A stretch of DNA of 64,000 nt from Arctopsyche grandis (GCF_051622035.1 NC_135367.1:28908001-28972000), one strand, 5' to 3'. Shown: positions 33,323 to 45,700, counted from the stretch's first letter. Numbers and translations: made by a program. The notes: a model not told the origin generated them from the letters alone.

Positions 33323-34095
33323 TCAATTTCTGCCAAAGGACAATACTGTATCATAGTTTTGACGGTACATCATCTTCACTGTTATATCATCATGGGATGA
33401 AATTTCCTTTAATAAAATATCAAACATAGCCGCAGTTTCAGCATCGTCACGATAAACGTAAGTCGGCATTAAATTCAAAACTAAAATCATAAATGGTCTA
33501 GTTTTATTCTCGGTCAGCATCATTTGCTTGATGAAATAAAGATTGAGTTCAATATTTCTTCCGTGGTGGTCGAGAACTTCGGCCAGTATGGTCGAAAAGA
33601 GCCCCAACACCTCACTGCCATACGTACTAATGAAAAATTCAAACAGTCGCACCACACCACCTGCAAACTTCTGCAAGAATTCTATGGTCTCGGGACAGTT
33701 TACGACAAGTTTATCTTCGAACGGCTTCTCCAAAGACTCCACGTAAGACATAACGAGCAAATAATGCAACATGATATCAGGAATTGCTTCAAACGGAAGC
33801 ACAGATTTTATCATTTCATACAAGCTTTTCAAAAGAACCAACGGATTCACTGTAAATTTGCATCGCACTGCCTCCTTACAAAAAGCTTTCAAGGAATTCT
33901 TAATACTCGCTCGGTATTTAAACTGAGTTTCGTGGTCGGTATTCCAGTGTTGCTTTATGATGTGGTGATGGTGCAAAATTCCGCCACATGCTTACTTTGA
34001 GCCTCCAGCGACTTTGCCTGTAGCAAATAGGATACATAAAAAATCTAAAGAGGACCTATGACCAATCTATTAGTCTGGTCCATTAAAAATAACTC
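33323..34095 (-). pseudogene. C-terminal fragment of the unknown family, broken copy
   Basis: The open part (33323 to about 33960) matches the last ~205 residues of paralogue 2 closely. Farther upstream, homology continues to about 34095 but is broken by a 4-base deletion near 33957 (ACATC-ATAAAGC against GCATCGTACATAAAGC) and by a TCG-to-TAG stop near 34050. There is no N-terminal portion. The fragment stands directly downstream of paralogue 2 in tandem, so unequal duplication of the gene's 3' end is the likely origin. Confidence 0.85.
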
Positions 34096-34687
34096 TTCAT
34101 GCGACACCTGATGGAAAAAATCACACGAGTGCAATCTGCAAAATTTCAAATCCTTGTATGTAGTAACAAGTCATCAAGCTCAATTGAGAGACGATTGAAG
34201 GATAAGGAGAATATTATAAAATAAACAACGATTTTTCTAGTAACATATGTTTATTAAAAATATGTGATCACACAAATGAAATTGTGCATTAATTATAAAT
34301 TTCTTTTCAAATGATTTAACTATAAATAGGTATATATAAAATTTCTTGTTTGAAACCATTATTTTTTTTATTGCTCCAAATTCAAAAAAATTGTAGACGC
34401 TAAAGCAAGGCAAATTTAATAAGGTTAATACAGAATGCTACAGCAAAATCTAGCACTTGTTTTTTTAACTCTTCTAATACCTATATTTTTAATATAATCG
34501 AATTATAATATCCACCGTAATCCAATTTAAGGCACCATCCGTGAAACTTAACAATGTACATAAAAAATATATATTTTGTAAGCTTAAGCAAAAATGTGAA
34601 TTCAACTTCGATAAAAAGCAGAAAATACCTAAAATACATTATAAAAAATAAATGCCATTATAATTAATTATAATACTGTAAAATCAT

Positions 34688-37600
34688 TCAATTTATGAAA
34701 AAAGACAATGCTGTTTCATAGTTCTGACCGTACACCATCTTCACCGTCATATCATCATGGGACGAAATTTCCTTTAACAGAATATCATAAATAGCTGCAG
34801 TTTCTGCATCGTTACGATCGATTTGAGTTGGCATCAGACCCAAAACCAAAATCATAAATGATCTAGTTTTATTCTCGGTCAGCATCATTTGCTTGATGAA
34901 ATAAAGATTAAGCTTAATATTCCTTCCGTGATGGTCAAGAACTTCGGCCAGTATAGTCGAAAAGAGCCCCAACACCTCGCTGCCATATGTACTAATGAAA
35001 AATTCAAACAGTCTCACCACCCCACCTGCAAACTTCTGCAGGAATTCAATGGTCTCCGGACAGTTTACGACAAGCTTATCTTCGAACGGCTTCTCCAAAG
35101 ACTCCACGAAAGACATAACGAGCAAATAATGCAACATTATATCAGGAATGACTTCAAACGGCAGCACCGATTTAATCATCTCATGCAAACTTTTCAAAAG
35201 AGCCAACGGATTCACCGTAAATTTACATCTCACTGCCACCGTACAGAAAGCCTTCAAGAAATTCCTAATACTCGTTCTGTATTTAAACTGAGTTTCGTGG
35301 ACGGTATTCCAGTGTTGCTTTATGTACGATGCGGTGATGGTGCAAAATTCCGCCACATGCTTACTTTGAGCCTCCAGCGATTTTGCCTGTAGCAAATAGA
35401 ATACGCAAAAAGTCGAAAGAGCACCGACGACAGATTTATCAGTCTGGTCCATCAAATTCAAATATTCCTTGGTGAGAATCTCGCACAATTCTTCGCTCAT
35501 ATGTTCTATGTTTCTAGATATGCCATATACTAAATTACTTTGCATGAAATCAACGTCAAGTATTCGCTTCTCCAGTGACTTCAAAGTATTCCAAGAGACT
35601 TGGCAGTAATCCGACAAAAACTGAGGTTTTACGGAATCAACTGCATGCAAGTAATGGAAGAGATTTTTATCGCATTCTTGAAAGCTTTCGTAAAAGATTT
35701 TCAGCATGTCAAATGCGACAGAACACATCTCTAGATTCGTCTCTTTTGTGAAAATCTTGAATGTACGTTGACATAATACATCCCTAATTGAGCTGTTCTT
35801 TTCAATTTTCCACATTTCTTCAAATATAGACAAAACTTCACGCTTTGGGAGCAAAAAATGCGATAATCGAATTGAATGCTTCTTGACTGAAACGGGCTTC
35901 CTAGCTAATTCTTTCACAAAAGCACACGTTTCAATTCCAGACTTTCTATAGCACAACGACAACAGGGAAGGTAGCCCAAATTTGAAATAGTCTTCCTTGA
36001 CAAATATTAAAACAGTTTCAAAAGATATGGGTGGATTAACATATTTAAATGTCTCTATCAGCTCTTGCGTTCTCTTATATTCAACCTGACCCTCGTCTGA
36101 CAGTACTATCTTCGCCATTGATGGTACATAATCCTTTAAATATTCGTCGTAATTATCAAGTAGCAGCGACAGGTTTATAATCAAGCCTGCGAATTTATCT
36201 GACCGTTCCGTCTCATAATTGGCAATATCCCTCTCCAAACGTTCTTTGATAGTGCGTCCTAAAGTATCGTTCATGTATGCTCGAATTCGACGATATTCCC
36301 TGATATAATTTTGAATCCCATGTGTAATAGGGGTGTATTCCATCACTGTATCAATATTGTCAAAAATCACTTTGGAGTTGTGAGTTAAAGCATTTCTGAA
36401 AATGTGCTGGTCGAAAGCGTATTTGAATATATCTTCTATAAACATTGCTTTCGTTTCGGCGTGACTGGATAAAATTCTCAAAATGTAATGGAAACGTTTA
36501 TTCTTCGACGTTTCCGACCATAATTTAACTACCTCCAAAAGCCAAGGATGATCGTTTATAGATCTGACGGTGTTACTTTTATCATTCTTCTTTAGATAAG
36601 ATTCGAGGACTAGTTCAATTTTTAACACAACATCATCAGTCATTGGTTGATTCAATATTAAGAACTTATACTTTTCCATGAATACATTCAGTATTCTAGT
36701 TTCCAACTCGGGATTGTCGGTGAGTAAGTTCAATTTATTTAAATTATATTCCATCATCACATCGATCACAGATTCAAATTCGATATTGTTGATTATTCTG
36801 TAATGAATCGATTGTTCCAAAATGGTTGCGAGGAAATATTGACGGTGATACTTTTTGATTTCATCGTTGAACATTATGACTTTCATCATTTCGTCAATGA
36901 CTTCCCAATGCTCTGTCGATAGTGTATGTAAAGGGAATGTCGTCTGAAGATGATCGACGAACCGGTATCGTAAGTTTTCTTGATCATTCCTGTGCCGTTT
37001 AGCGACATACTTCAAAACATTAAGCAGAGCAACAGTATCGTTGTGTGCTTTGCAGCAATCAATCATCGAGGTTAATAGTGTAATCCTCTTGTCGATGTTC
37101 GGAGTACTGTTATTAAGTTCTATGAAACGTTTAATAGCAAAATCTGTATTCATATACTTCAAATATCTCTCCTCTTGTTCTTTTTTGCGAGATATCATCT
37201 TCTTCGCCCATTCTTCTTTTAAGTCTACCGGTAAATGTATGACAAATTTCTCCGGGAAATCTTCAGTATCAAGAATGCTTTCATTTTTGTATGCTTTCTT
37301 GTATAATTTAATCAAATAACTGCACGCATACTCTGGTTTGAAATGCTTGAAAATATACTCTAATCCATATTTGTACTGTAATGTATCTCTCTTGGAAGGG
37401 AAAACATTTATTATGAATTGATCGCGCTCTTCGCCTTTCAGGACTTTAAGTAACGCTTCGATATTCAACGATCGGCTAATTTTCTCTGCATTTTCGATTA
37501 CCAATTTCTTATCGCATTCCAATAAAATCAATGTCAATCTATATCCAAAGTTGAAGCTTGTCGGAAAATATCCCCTGGATTTGAAGATTTCGACAATTTC

Positions 37601-38248
37601 GGCAATGTAATCTCTAGCGATGAGTTCAAAAACTGAACCATAATCGACGGGAAGAAAACTCTGGGAATCAGCCCGGAAAATTGTTTTTACATATTCTACA
37701 ATCAATTTTGGGTATTTGCGGTAAAGTTGCTTCAATTGATTCTCTGGGATATCTAAATTATTCACGCATAGTTGAGTTTTAATGAACTCTTCAGAACAAA
37801 CGGACAACAGCTTAACTGCTATCGTATTGCTGTATTCTTCAGAAATCCTGACATAAAACCTCTCGGCCAATTCCGTATCTTTCAAATGAATTCCCAAATT
37901 TGTGATTATTTTACATCTTGTAGCATACGTTACATATGGAATAAGTTCAGTGAAGAAGTAATCAGGATTTACTATGTCCTTGTTGATGGTTCCTTCGAAG
38001 AACCACTTACATCTAAGAATCTTACTGACAACAATTTCATCTTCCGATTTGAGGAGGTTGCATACTATAGATGAATTTTTGAAACGATCTGCCAGTGCTG
38101 CCAAAAATATCTGATCCAATTGAGATTTCGTCGATAGAGAAGCGATATAGTCGGGTGTGAACTCTTCAGCGGTGACCTTCGCTATGAGTTGATTGAGGTT
38201 TCTATGCCGCTCCTTCATACAATCACCTTTCAACAATTTTTCAATCAT
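34688..38248 (-). CDS. Unknown large helical protein, paralogue 2
   Basis: A single uninterrupted exon gives 1,186 residues from the ATG at 38248. It is a paralogue of the protein at 27026-30577, collinear over its whole length with only a few small indels (for example HGRNIKLN against Q-NCRLH near the C-terminus). As in paralogue 1, a GTGTTTCAG acceptor lies four bases before the ATG and a GTATGACTCATC donor occurs upstream (38803), so both carry the same 5'-UTR intron. No domain, signal peptide or membrane segment is recognised; a helical repeat fold is inferred from composition. Residues about 158-238 differ strongly between paralogues (about two-thirds identity by eye), while the first 74 differ at only about two positions. 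Both copies keep full-length frames, so both appear to be under coding constraint. Confidence 0.85.
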   Translation of the reverse strand: MIEKLLKGDCMKERHRNLNQLIAKVTAEEFTPDYIASLSTKSQLDQIFLAALADRFKNSSIVCNLLKSEDEIVVSKILRCKWFFEGTINKDIVNPDYFFTELIPYVTYATRCKIITNLGIHLKDTELAERFYVRISEEYSNTIAVKLLSVCSEEFIKTQLCVNNLDIPENQLKQLYRKYPKLIVEYVKTIFRADSQSFLPVDYGSVFELIARDYIAEIVEIFKSRGYFPTSFNFGYRLTLILLECDKKLVIENAEKISRSLNIEALLKVLKGEERDQFIINVFPSKRDTLQYKYGLEYIFKHFKPEYACSYLIKLYKKAYKNESILDTEDFPEKFVIHLPVDLKEEWAKKMISRKKEQEERYLKYMNTDFAIKRFIELNNSTPNIDKRITLLTSMIDCCKAHNDTVALLNVLKYVAKRHRNDQENLRYRFVDHLQTTFPLHTLSTEHWEVIDEMMKVIMFNDEIKKYHRQYFLATILEQSIHYRIINNIEFESVIDVMMEYNLNKLNLLTDNPELETRILNVFMEKYKFLILNQPMTDDVVLKIELVLESYLKKNDKSNTVRSINDHPWLLEVVKLWSETSKNKRFHYILRILSSHAETKAMFIEDIFKYAFDQHIFRNALTHNSKVIFDNIDTVMEYTPITHGIQNYIREYRRIRAYMNDTLGRTIKERLERDIANYETERSDKFAGLIINLSLLLDNYDEYLKDYVPSMAKIVLSDEGQVEYKRTQELIETFKYVNPPISFETVLIFVKEDYFKFGLPSLLSLCYRKSGIETCAFVKELARKPVSVKKHSIRLSHFLLPKREVLSIFEEMWKIEKNSSIRDVLCQRTFKIFTKETNLEMCSVAFDMLKIFYESFQECDKNLFHYLHAVDSVKPQFLSDYCQVSWNTLKSLEKRILDVDFMQSNLVYGISRNIEHMSEELCEILTKEYLNLMDQTDKSVVGALSTFCVFYLLQAKSLEAQSKHVAEFCTITASYIKQHWNTVHETQFKYRTSIRNFLKAFCTVAVRCKFTVNPLALLKSLHEMIKSVLPFEVIPDIMLHYLLVMSFVESLEKPFEDKLVVNCPETIEFLQKFAGGVVRLFEFFISTYGSEVLGLFSTILAEVLDHHGRNIKLNLYFIKQMMLTENKTRSFMILVLGLMPTQIDRNDAETAAIYDILLKEISSHDDMTVKMVYGQNYETALSFFIN

Positions 38249-39239
38249 AGTTCTGAAACACAATTATTATACAATAAATTATATAATTAAACATCAGGTT
38301 TTGAAATTATCTTTAATTTTATACAACTATCAACTGATAGTCGGAATGTATATATTTTATATATGTATATATTTTATATTCAAAATTCAGATTACCTAAA
38401 CACAACCTGCTTTAGATCGTCGACTTTAGAGAGTCTTTAATTAATATTAGGTATTAGATGTATTATGAGCATTTGTAAGAATTGTAAATAGGTTTTTGAG
38501 CTCTATTTCCTATTATGCTTACATTAACATTAGAATAATATAATACTATGATTACTAACAAAATTAAATTAAAATTGTAAAATAGAAAATGATCAGTAGA
38601 TCAGTAACTATTAAAATAGATATAAGATGTATTGTCAACATAATTTAGTCACAATAAAAAACATTTAAAAATCAATTTTTTTTCAAAAGTAGCGAAAAAT
38701 CTGAGCATTACTACAAAATGCTAACATGATTAATTTATGAACTGTCAAATCAAGTTTACAATATATATTTGACCTGTCATTATTTTTTGACGATGAGTCA
38801 TACCTGTGCAATAATTGAATATATGTAGCAGACAAAACTTGGATAAGAACAAAGTGTAAAAAAGTGTTAGAGTATTGTATTTACAGAATAATAGAGATTT
38901 TCCAGAGTATAGATGATTTCACCGGCCGGCACAAACTAAAACAGCTTGACTTTGACAAATGACTGCTGTCATGCAGGGCTGCCACAACAAACGTGTCAAC
39001 CACTAAAGGGTAACAATTGTTTGGAGAAATACTGTGTACAGTCGTTTAAAATTACAAAATAAACCCTGCTACCTTCTTAAGTACAAAGTATGCCCTCAAT
39101 GACACTCTTCTTTATTCATATTTAACAAAAATATATTAATCACCTTAAATATATACATTACCTCATATTAAGCATTTCATTAGATGATAAACCAGTAGAA
39201 GTAATAAATAATTATTTATATTTCTTCTTCTTGTTAATA
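38249..39239 (-). other. 5'-UTR intron and upstream region of paralogue 2
   Basis: The inferred intron is 38803-38253 (551 bases). The probable first exon lies between 38804 and about 38940. Beyond 39000 the sequence is AT-rich with no gene seen. Confidence 0.5.
38951..38971 (-). promoter_or_regulatory. TTTGACA...CTGTCA site upstream of paralogue 2
   Basis: TTTGACA at 38951-38957 and CTGTCA at 38966-38971 are oriented as inverted half-sites, matching the arrangement upstream of paralogue 1. A further CTGTCAAA lies near 38742, inside the inferred intron. Confidence 0.4.
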
Positions 39240-40770
39240 CTATAGGGCGGGTTAAAGGTTTGGACCGTTCCCCGGCCTATGAAAATTCAGTTGTATTTTG
39301 AAGAGGATCTTTATTACTCGATTAATACAGGTGTATTTGTATGTACAGCGAAGTAGGTAGGGGATTCGCTGGAACGAGCCAGGTCGAGTTCCTGAAGCTC
39401 ACTGGCATCTGAGGACGATGCGCTGGTTTATAAAGTTGTTGCTTGAGTAACGTGTAGCTGGGCTGGTGAGATCGCGTTCTGGAAGATTCTGTGGCGGCTC
39501 GCTATACGACATGGTCGAGTTTGGTCACCTTCCTGCGAGTGGGAATCAACTCGGCTGGGTTCGGAGAGCGGCTACTCACTCTGCCTTCAGCTGTCATAAA
39601 TAAAACACGTGCAATAACATGCCAGTTGTCTCATTCGGTCATCCCCCATAACTGGTGACCCCCGACATCGAGCCACGCAGCCTCGATTAATTCAGCATGC
39701 CGCTGCTCATCCCTGCCTCGCCGAGCCAGGCGGGAAAGCTACCCGCCGCGCTGCCATCGCCATCGACACAGCACGTCGCGGCCCGCGGGTGACAATAAAC
39801 GAGCAGACACGGCTACCTACCTACCTACCGACTGGAGTCCAGCCACAACGTCGATGACAGGTGCTTAAAAAATGGGGGAGCGAATGAGACGACGATCTTG
39901 ACAGCTGGATGTGGAGTCATGCGCGATCCAGTACACATAGAACGGTCATCCAGCACCACCAAGACATACACCACCTCAGCACCATCATCATCATCAAGGC
40001 CCCGTCCGTCCCCACGAGCGTCGTCACGCCGAGACGGGCGGCAGCGCTACAACACCTCCACGAGCCACAACGACTCACGGTCCAGCTCGGAGTATCATCA
40101 ACCACATCGATGCCCCTGCCGCCCCCGCCGCCCCACCAACCGATATCAGCCTCGGAAGAGCGGCGCCGGCGCAGCATCGCATCGGCGCGACTATCGGACG
40201 AGCCACCGTCCTGCTCGCGACGTCACCGCCCTCGAATGTACCGACCATTCAGGGCGGTACACCTACACAGCGGATGTCCCACGTCAACAATTTTTTTTCT
40301 CCTCACTCAACATTTTTTTTCTCTTTCTTTGTGTAACAATAATTGTTTTCCTTTTGTAAAATTTGTTTCTTTTGTAATTTTTGTATCGCTGATGCTGGGG
40401 GGGGGAGTGATGTGGCGGCTCGCTATACGACATGGTCGAGTTTGGTCACTTTCCTGCGAGTGGGAACCAACTCGGCTGGGTTCGGAGAGCGGCTACTCAC
40501 TCTGCCTTCAGCTGCCATAAATAAAACACGTGCATTAACATGCCAGTCGTCTCATTCGGTCATCCCCCATAATTCCAACGGGGTCGAGGTCTTCCTTTGT
40601 GTTCTATGTTTGATGCTTAGTTGCGTAGCTTCTTGGGTTTCCCCATGTACTAGTGATTGCATATCTGGAGCGAGTCGAATCGCCTTTATGAGTAAGTTGG
40701 ACGAAGTATTTCGGCCACTGCTGACTTTCGTGTACGAGAACAGGACGCGATGGTGTCATTTGTACAGATT
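39240..40770 (-). mobile_element. Old LTR-like sequence hosting the second TRIM
   Basis: The left part (39240-39489) carries a diverged LTR-family phrase (GGACCGTTCCCCGGCCTATG, GAAGAGGATC) as in the solo LTRs at 22.1 and 24.4 kb. The sequence resumes after the TRIM at 40576 and ends near 40770. I could not confirm its target duplication, so its edges are approximate. Confidence 0.45.
39490..40571 (+). mobile_element. TRIM, second copy
   Basis: LTRs of 161 bp at 39490-39650 and 40411-40571 differ at about five positions. The target-site duplication ATTC is at 39486-39489 and 40572-40575. The primer-binding site TGGTGACCCCCGAC is at 39653, and the polypurine tract is just before 40411. The interior matches the copy at 18217-19334 but has a shorter (CAT)n run. 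The LTR divergence makes it the older of the two. Proline-rich frames across it are not genes. Confidence 0.9.
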
Positions 40771-40779
40771 AAGTTCAAT

Positions 40780-41540
40780 GAGGGAAATATCATCGACTTA
40801 GTTTCGTATGGTACAAGTCGTGCTATATCCCTACTATCGGACGTTGGCGACCACCTCGTCGATTATTTGAAGATATCCGCATCGGTCTTCAGCGGCTCGG
40901 AACACCTCTTCGGTATATCGGTCCACATGCGCATGTTTCGAAGCCAAGATAACTTTTTCCTGCCAATCCATTTTTTTCCTTCTATTTTCCCCCATGGTTA
41001 TCAAACGGTGAAATTCGTATTTTGGACCCCGTATCATGTGTCCGAGGTACTCCATCTTTCTCCGCTTGATGACAGAAACAAGTTCCCTGCCTCTCCCCAT
41101 CATGCCGAGGACAGCTTCGTTTGATATCTTTTTGGTCCACGGAATCTTCAGCATACGCCTATAGACCCACATCTCAAAAGCTTCGATGCGGCTGATCATC
41201 TTGGTCTATAGAGTCCACGTCTCACATCCGTGTAGTAATACTGTCCAGACGTAGCTCTTTGCGAATCTCAACCGCGTATGAAGATAGAGATGCTTGTTTG
41301 TAAGCGCCGCCTTCATTTTTATGAATGTTGTTCTAGCCATCTCGATGCGGATTCTTAGATCTGCATCTGGGTCCATCTCTTCATTCAGCCAGGTACCCAG
41401 ATATTTGAATCTTTTTACTCTTTCTATCACCTCTCCATACAACGTTAGATCACCGGTGTCTGTTTGCATTCTATCTACTATCATAAATTTTGTCTTCTTT
41501 AGATTTATGCGCAGACCTCTTCGATTGCTTTCTTAATGTT
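40780..41540 (-). pseudogene. LINE reverse-transcriptase C-terminal fragment
   Basis: On the minus strand the frame reads through the typical LINE tail: INLKKTKFMIVDRMQ, RFKYLGTWLNEEMDPD, LLHGCETWTL, RIEAFEMWVYRRMLKIPWTK. A single in-frame TAG (41206-41208) separates the two long frames. The upstream polymerase core is missing, so this is a 5'-truncated dead copy. I call it RTE-like with low certainty as to clade. Confidence 0.8.
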
Positions 41541-41564
41541 TATATTTATATTTAGGCCAAATAA

Positions 41565-42366
41565 TTGACATGTCCGGTAGAAAAGATGAAGAGATAAAGA
41601 GACGTGTGAAATTGGGATGGAGTGCATTTGGGCGAGTGAATGTTGTTTTTAAATCAAAAATGCGACTCTGCCTGAAGAAAAAGATCTTCGATCAATGCGT
41701 TTTGCCAATGATGACGTATGGATGTGAAACTTGGACATTGAACGCCAAGATGGTACACAAAGTCCAATGCGCTCCGCTACAAATCTTTGCAAATGATGCG
41801 GCTGCATGCTCATTTCGCTACATGTGACTGCATGCTCATTTCATACTTTTGCCTTTTTAAATTTGCCAGAAAGATCCATCTCAATTTTAATAATTGCCAA
41901 TCATTAATGCACATCGAAATGTCATCTGCGCAACCCAATGAATATCTCGTCTTTCGTACATGCTTAAATTCAAGCAGTCGAGAATTTCAGTCGAGTGATT
42001 TGTAGCAAACCCAGTCCAATGCACTCAAAGAAGTATGGAGTGCTGTATGCTCCGCATAACGAGGAAAGACAGGAAGCAGAACACGTGGGTGAGAAGTATG
42101 ACAAGGGTAGTGGACATAGTGGATAGAGTAAAGAGACTAATATGGAAATGAGCGGGCCACGTGACTAGAAGAATGGACGAAAGGTGGAAAAAAGAAGTGC
42201 TTGAATGGTACCCGAGAGAATGCAAAAGGGTAAAAAGAAGACCGCGGGAAAGATGGGTAGACGAAATTAGGGAAATGTGTGGGGCGAGATGTATGAGAGT
42301 TGCGCAAAACAGAGACGATTGAAAGCGTATATATTGTTGGAGAGGCCTGAATAATATATTATCCAA
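41565..42366 (+). pseudogene. Second LINE fragment, interrupted
   Basis: The plus strand encodes the same type of tail (TYGCETWTLNAKM, then WKWAGHV, RRPRERWVDEI). The two parts are separated by about 230 bases (about 41775-42010) that look like an insertion, since the phrase GTCCAATGC appears on both sides. Frames are broken. A decayed relative lies on the minus strand at 61880-62330. Confidence 0.7.
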
Positions 42367-42484
42367 AAATCAGTAGATTTCTATAAAGCTAGAGAGCAAA
42401 TTAAAAAGGTTGACTATATAAATTAACAATGTTGAACCCATTTTTTTGTCCAAAAAGAAACCGACCGCCTATCCTTGTAATGAC

Positions 42485-42617
42485 TAAAGCCCGGACCCTG
42501 GGGGGGCCGTTTATTGTTCAAATGTTGTAAATGCATTGTTAAAGGTTTGGCGAACCTTTTTTACAAAGCATTTACAACAATTGAACAATAAACGGCACGC
42601 TTCCGGTCCTACCTCTA
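42485..42617. mobile_element. hAT-type foldback MITE
   Basis: The 133-bp element has an 8-bp target-site duplication GTAATGAC (42477-42484 and 42618-42625). Its inner inverted repeat (TTTATTGTTCAAATGTTGTAAATG and its complement) folds into a hairpin around AAAGGTTTGGCGAACCTTTT. A sister copy is at 59776-59919. Confidence 0.88.
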
Positions 42618-42726
42618 GTAATGACATTTGACAAATGTATATTAAAACCATTTTGGACGACCAATTTTTCTTTATTTACTGTTTCTATTAATTTATAGTA
42701 TGTACATATACATATATGAACGATGT

Positions 42727-45700
42727 TTAATCTTTATTTTCCAACAATGCCATCAAATTTTCATAACGACTCGCAGAAAGATTTTGTTGTCTTCCCAATT
42801 GACTTTCAATTGCTTCAATTTTGAACAAAAGCTCATTGCTGAAACATTAAATTTAATCAGTCATCAATTTCACCTAAAACATAAATATGTATGTACACAC
42901 CGCACAGTTTGAAATACCTGTTTTCAAAATACTTCGTTTCCATTTCTGGTGTAAGAAAATACTTATTACTCAAATACCATATTTTCTCTTCTTTTAATTG
43001 TGAGACATACTAAAATTAAAAATTTTATATAATAAAAATTTGAAATAATAACAAAAATAAGCTTCTTCCTGTAAATTTACCATTTGATACGTTTCTTGTA
43101 ATCTATTTTGCCTTGCAATCTGCATCTTTTTAAAATCTTCAATACATGATAACTTTGCAGACTCATTCAAAGTATCAATACCATCTTGTACTAAATAAGG
43201 TGTTCCAGGCCACATTCCAGATTCACTCATTTCTCTCTCAAACATTTGTTTCTCTTGTGTTTCCTTTTATTTTATTAATATTAAAATTAATAATATTTTA
43301 CTGACTATTATAAAAATGCATTATATTAATTATTGTAACCTTTTTATTTAAGCTATCTTTAGCTTTTTCATTCCTTTCCGTGTTGAACAAAGGGACCGAA
43401 AGTGAAGGACTATCCAATTCTTCGAGACGATTAGCTAAATATGATTTCAATTTGTTTTCGAATTTCACCACGTGTGTTTCAGTCTTTAGCATATCATCTC
43501 TACATTTGCAAAGCAATTCGTACAACTCTAATTCGTTAAGAGTCTTCGCATCCGAGTTTACCTGATAATGTTTTATTCGTTTACTATTAAGCTAACAACA
43601 TTGAACATTTACACATTTAATAATTTGTAACCTCATAAATTTGAATTGAATCAGGATTATACTTTAAAAACTCTCCCATATCAGTCACATATGGTATATT
43701 AAAGGTCTTGGTGGATTTTAAAAACGAATTATCTCCATAATGATAAACCAATTTAACTTTACTCTCATTTATAATGAAATGCTTCTCACACACGTCTTCC
43801 AATGCAGAAATATTAGTGTTTCGTTCGAATGTTTCAAGCACAGACTAAAAATAAATTAAAAAACATTTGGAATAATTATATAAGTATTTACTTAATAAAA
43901 CTGTTACTTACTTGCAATCCACCACCAGAATTTACGTCATATTTTATTTCTCGCAAACATAACCTTAAAATTTAGTTTAATTATGAATCGTTAATATTTT
44001 CATTATAATACGAAACTATATCATTATTAATATAACCTGTCCGATCTATCATTATAATATTCGGTAATTGAAGAAGGAGATGTTACAACTTTTAGCAAAT
44101 TATCAGGATGAGACTCTTGGAAGAATTCTATAATTCTATTCGTTTTTAAAGTATCCGTGTTGTCATTTATTTCATACTGATGTACTGTAATTAATTACAA
44201 AATAATATATTATATCATATTGTATCATAAACGATCAGCTAAAGATAAATAATCAAATCAAACATTTCAGATAATCTTCTCTTCCCCTTTTGAATACTTC
44301 AGTTACGAAATTTGTAGTTTGATCGAATAATCTCTTCATTAAATAATCAGAACGGTGTTCATACCATTCATACCTGTCATAAAAAAAAATTAAACAATTT
44401 CATCATGTATGTATATAATATAATAGAAACATTATACAAATTAGTTGAGCACCAATTTAGCGGAATGGTATAATCGTAATCTTCATATTCGACTAATTTT
44501 TTGATCAAACCATCACTTCTCGAATACGGTGCATGTTTTTCTAAAATGGCCTTTTTGTACTGAATAGTTTTTTTTCCGCTTGGATATCTTTGTTCAAAAT
44601 CTACTTCAACAAAAAAACATTTGTATGTACGTATTTTATAAACTAAATAGATTTTCACAGTTACCCACCTGATATTGATATATCTAACTTTTCTACCCAA
44701 CTCGAGGGCATGTCGAGATGTTTTTCTGCTACATAATTTTCTGCTGCTTCTTCTGATAGTTCTATCGGCTCTTCGCAAAGTAGACGCTCCCAATAATCAG
44801 GATTGGTTAAAACAAAATTTGTAGGACTTTTCAAATTTGCCAAATTTACCTATAATTTATTTTATATTAAAAACGAATTTTAAAAGCGCCTTTTTGAGAT
44901 ATAAACACTATATTTACAAACTATTGCGTATGGCTAGAAGGGTGTTTCCATCGATTATTTTATCTTTCCAGACATTAAAGATACGATTTGATATATTCAT
45001 ACAGTACGATAACCTTTACTAGCTTCCTAGAGATTGCAAAACCATATGGATATAAAAATCACTGAGCTTTAGTTGATCAATATTTCAATATTTTCATACA
45101 AACATTAAGTAGTGAAATGCAATTCGAGATCATATCGAAACAACCTAAACTGCGTTTGGTAAAAGATCAACCAAAGTTATGATCAACCAAAGAACTAAGA
45201 TCAACCAAAGAACAAAGTTATGATCAAAGTTATGAACAAAGTTATGGAAAAAGTTATGAACAAAGTTATGAATAAAGTTATGAACAAAGTTATGATCAAC
45301 CAAAGAACAATGTTATGATCAACCAAAGTTTGTTATAATCAACCAAAGAACTGTTGCAAAAGTTTTTTTTTTGTAATAAAGCTATGACATTTGGTAAAGA
45401 ATTTCTACGAGCAATAAATCGTCACGATAAGTTGTACCAGTTGGGAGATGAAGCACATTGTCTGTGGGCCGTATAAATAAGTGGCAAGCAAGCATACTTA
45501 CATTGCATTACATATTATATATGTATGTACATATGTTCCTATACATAAAAATCTCTATGAGGCCCTTTTCAAAGAAAAGCTGAAGCTTCCGCGAACGAGT
45601 TCTATAATTTTAATTTTAATTATGAATAGATTTTCAACAAACTTCATCGAAATTTTATAAATTTCTTATACAAACTCACATATATTAAAATATTCATCAA

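Noticed and set aside
34889-35392. 167-codon plus-strand frame antisense to paralogue 2
   Set aside because: It is a shadow of the conserved coding strand; the equivalent frame exists over the pseudogene because the sequences are homologous.
40834-41484. Two separate small genes
   Set aside because: They are one LINE reverse-transcriptase tail split by an in-frame TAG.
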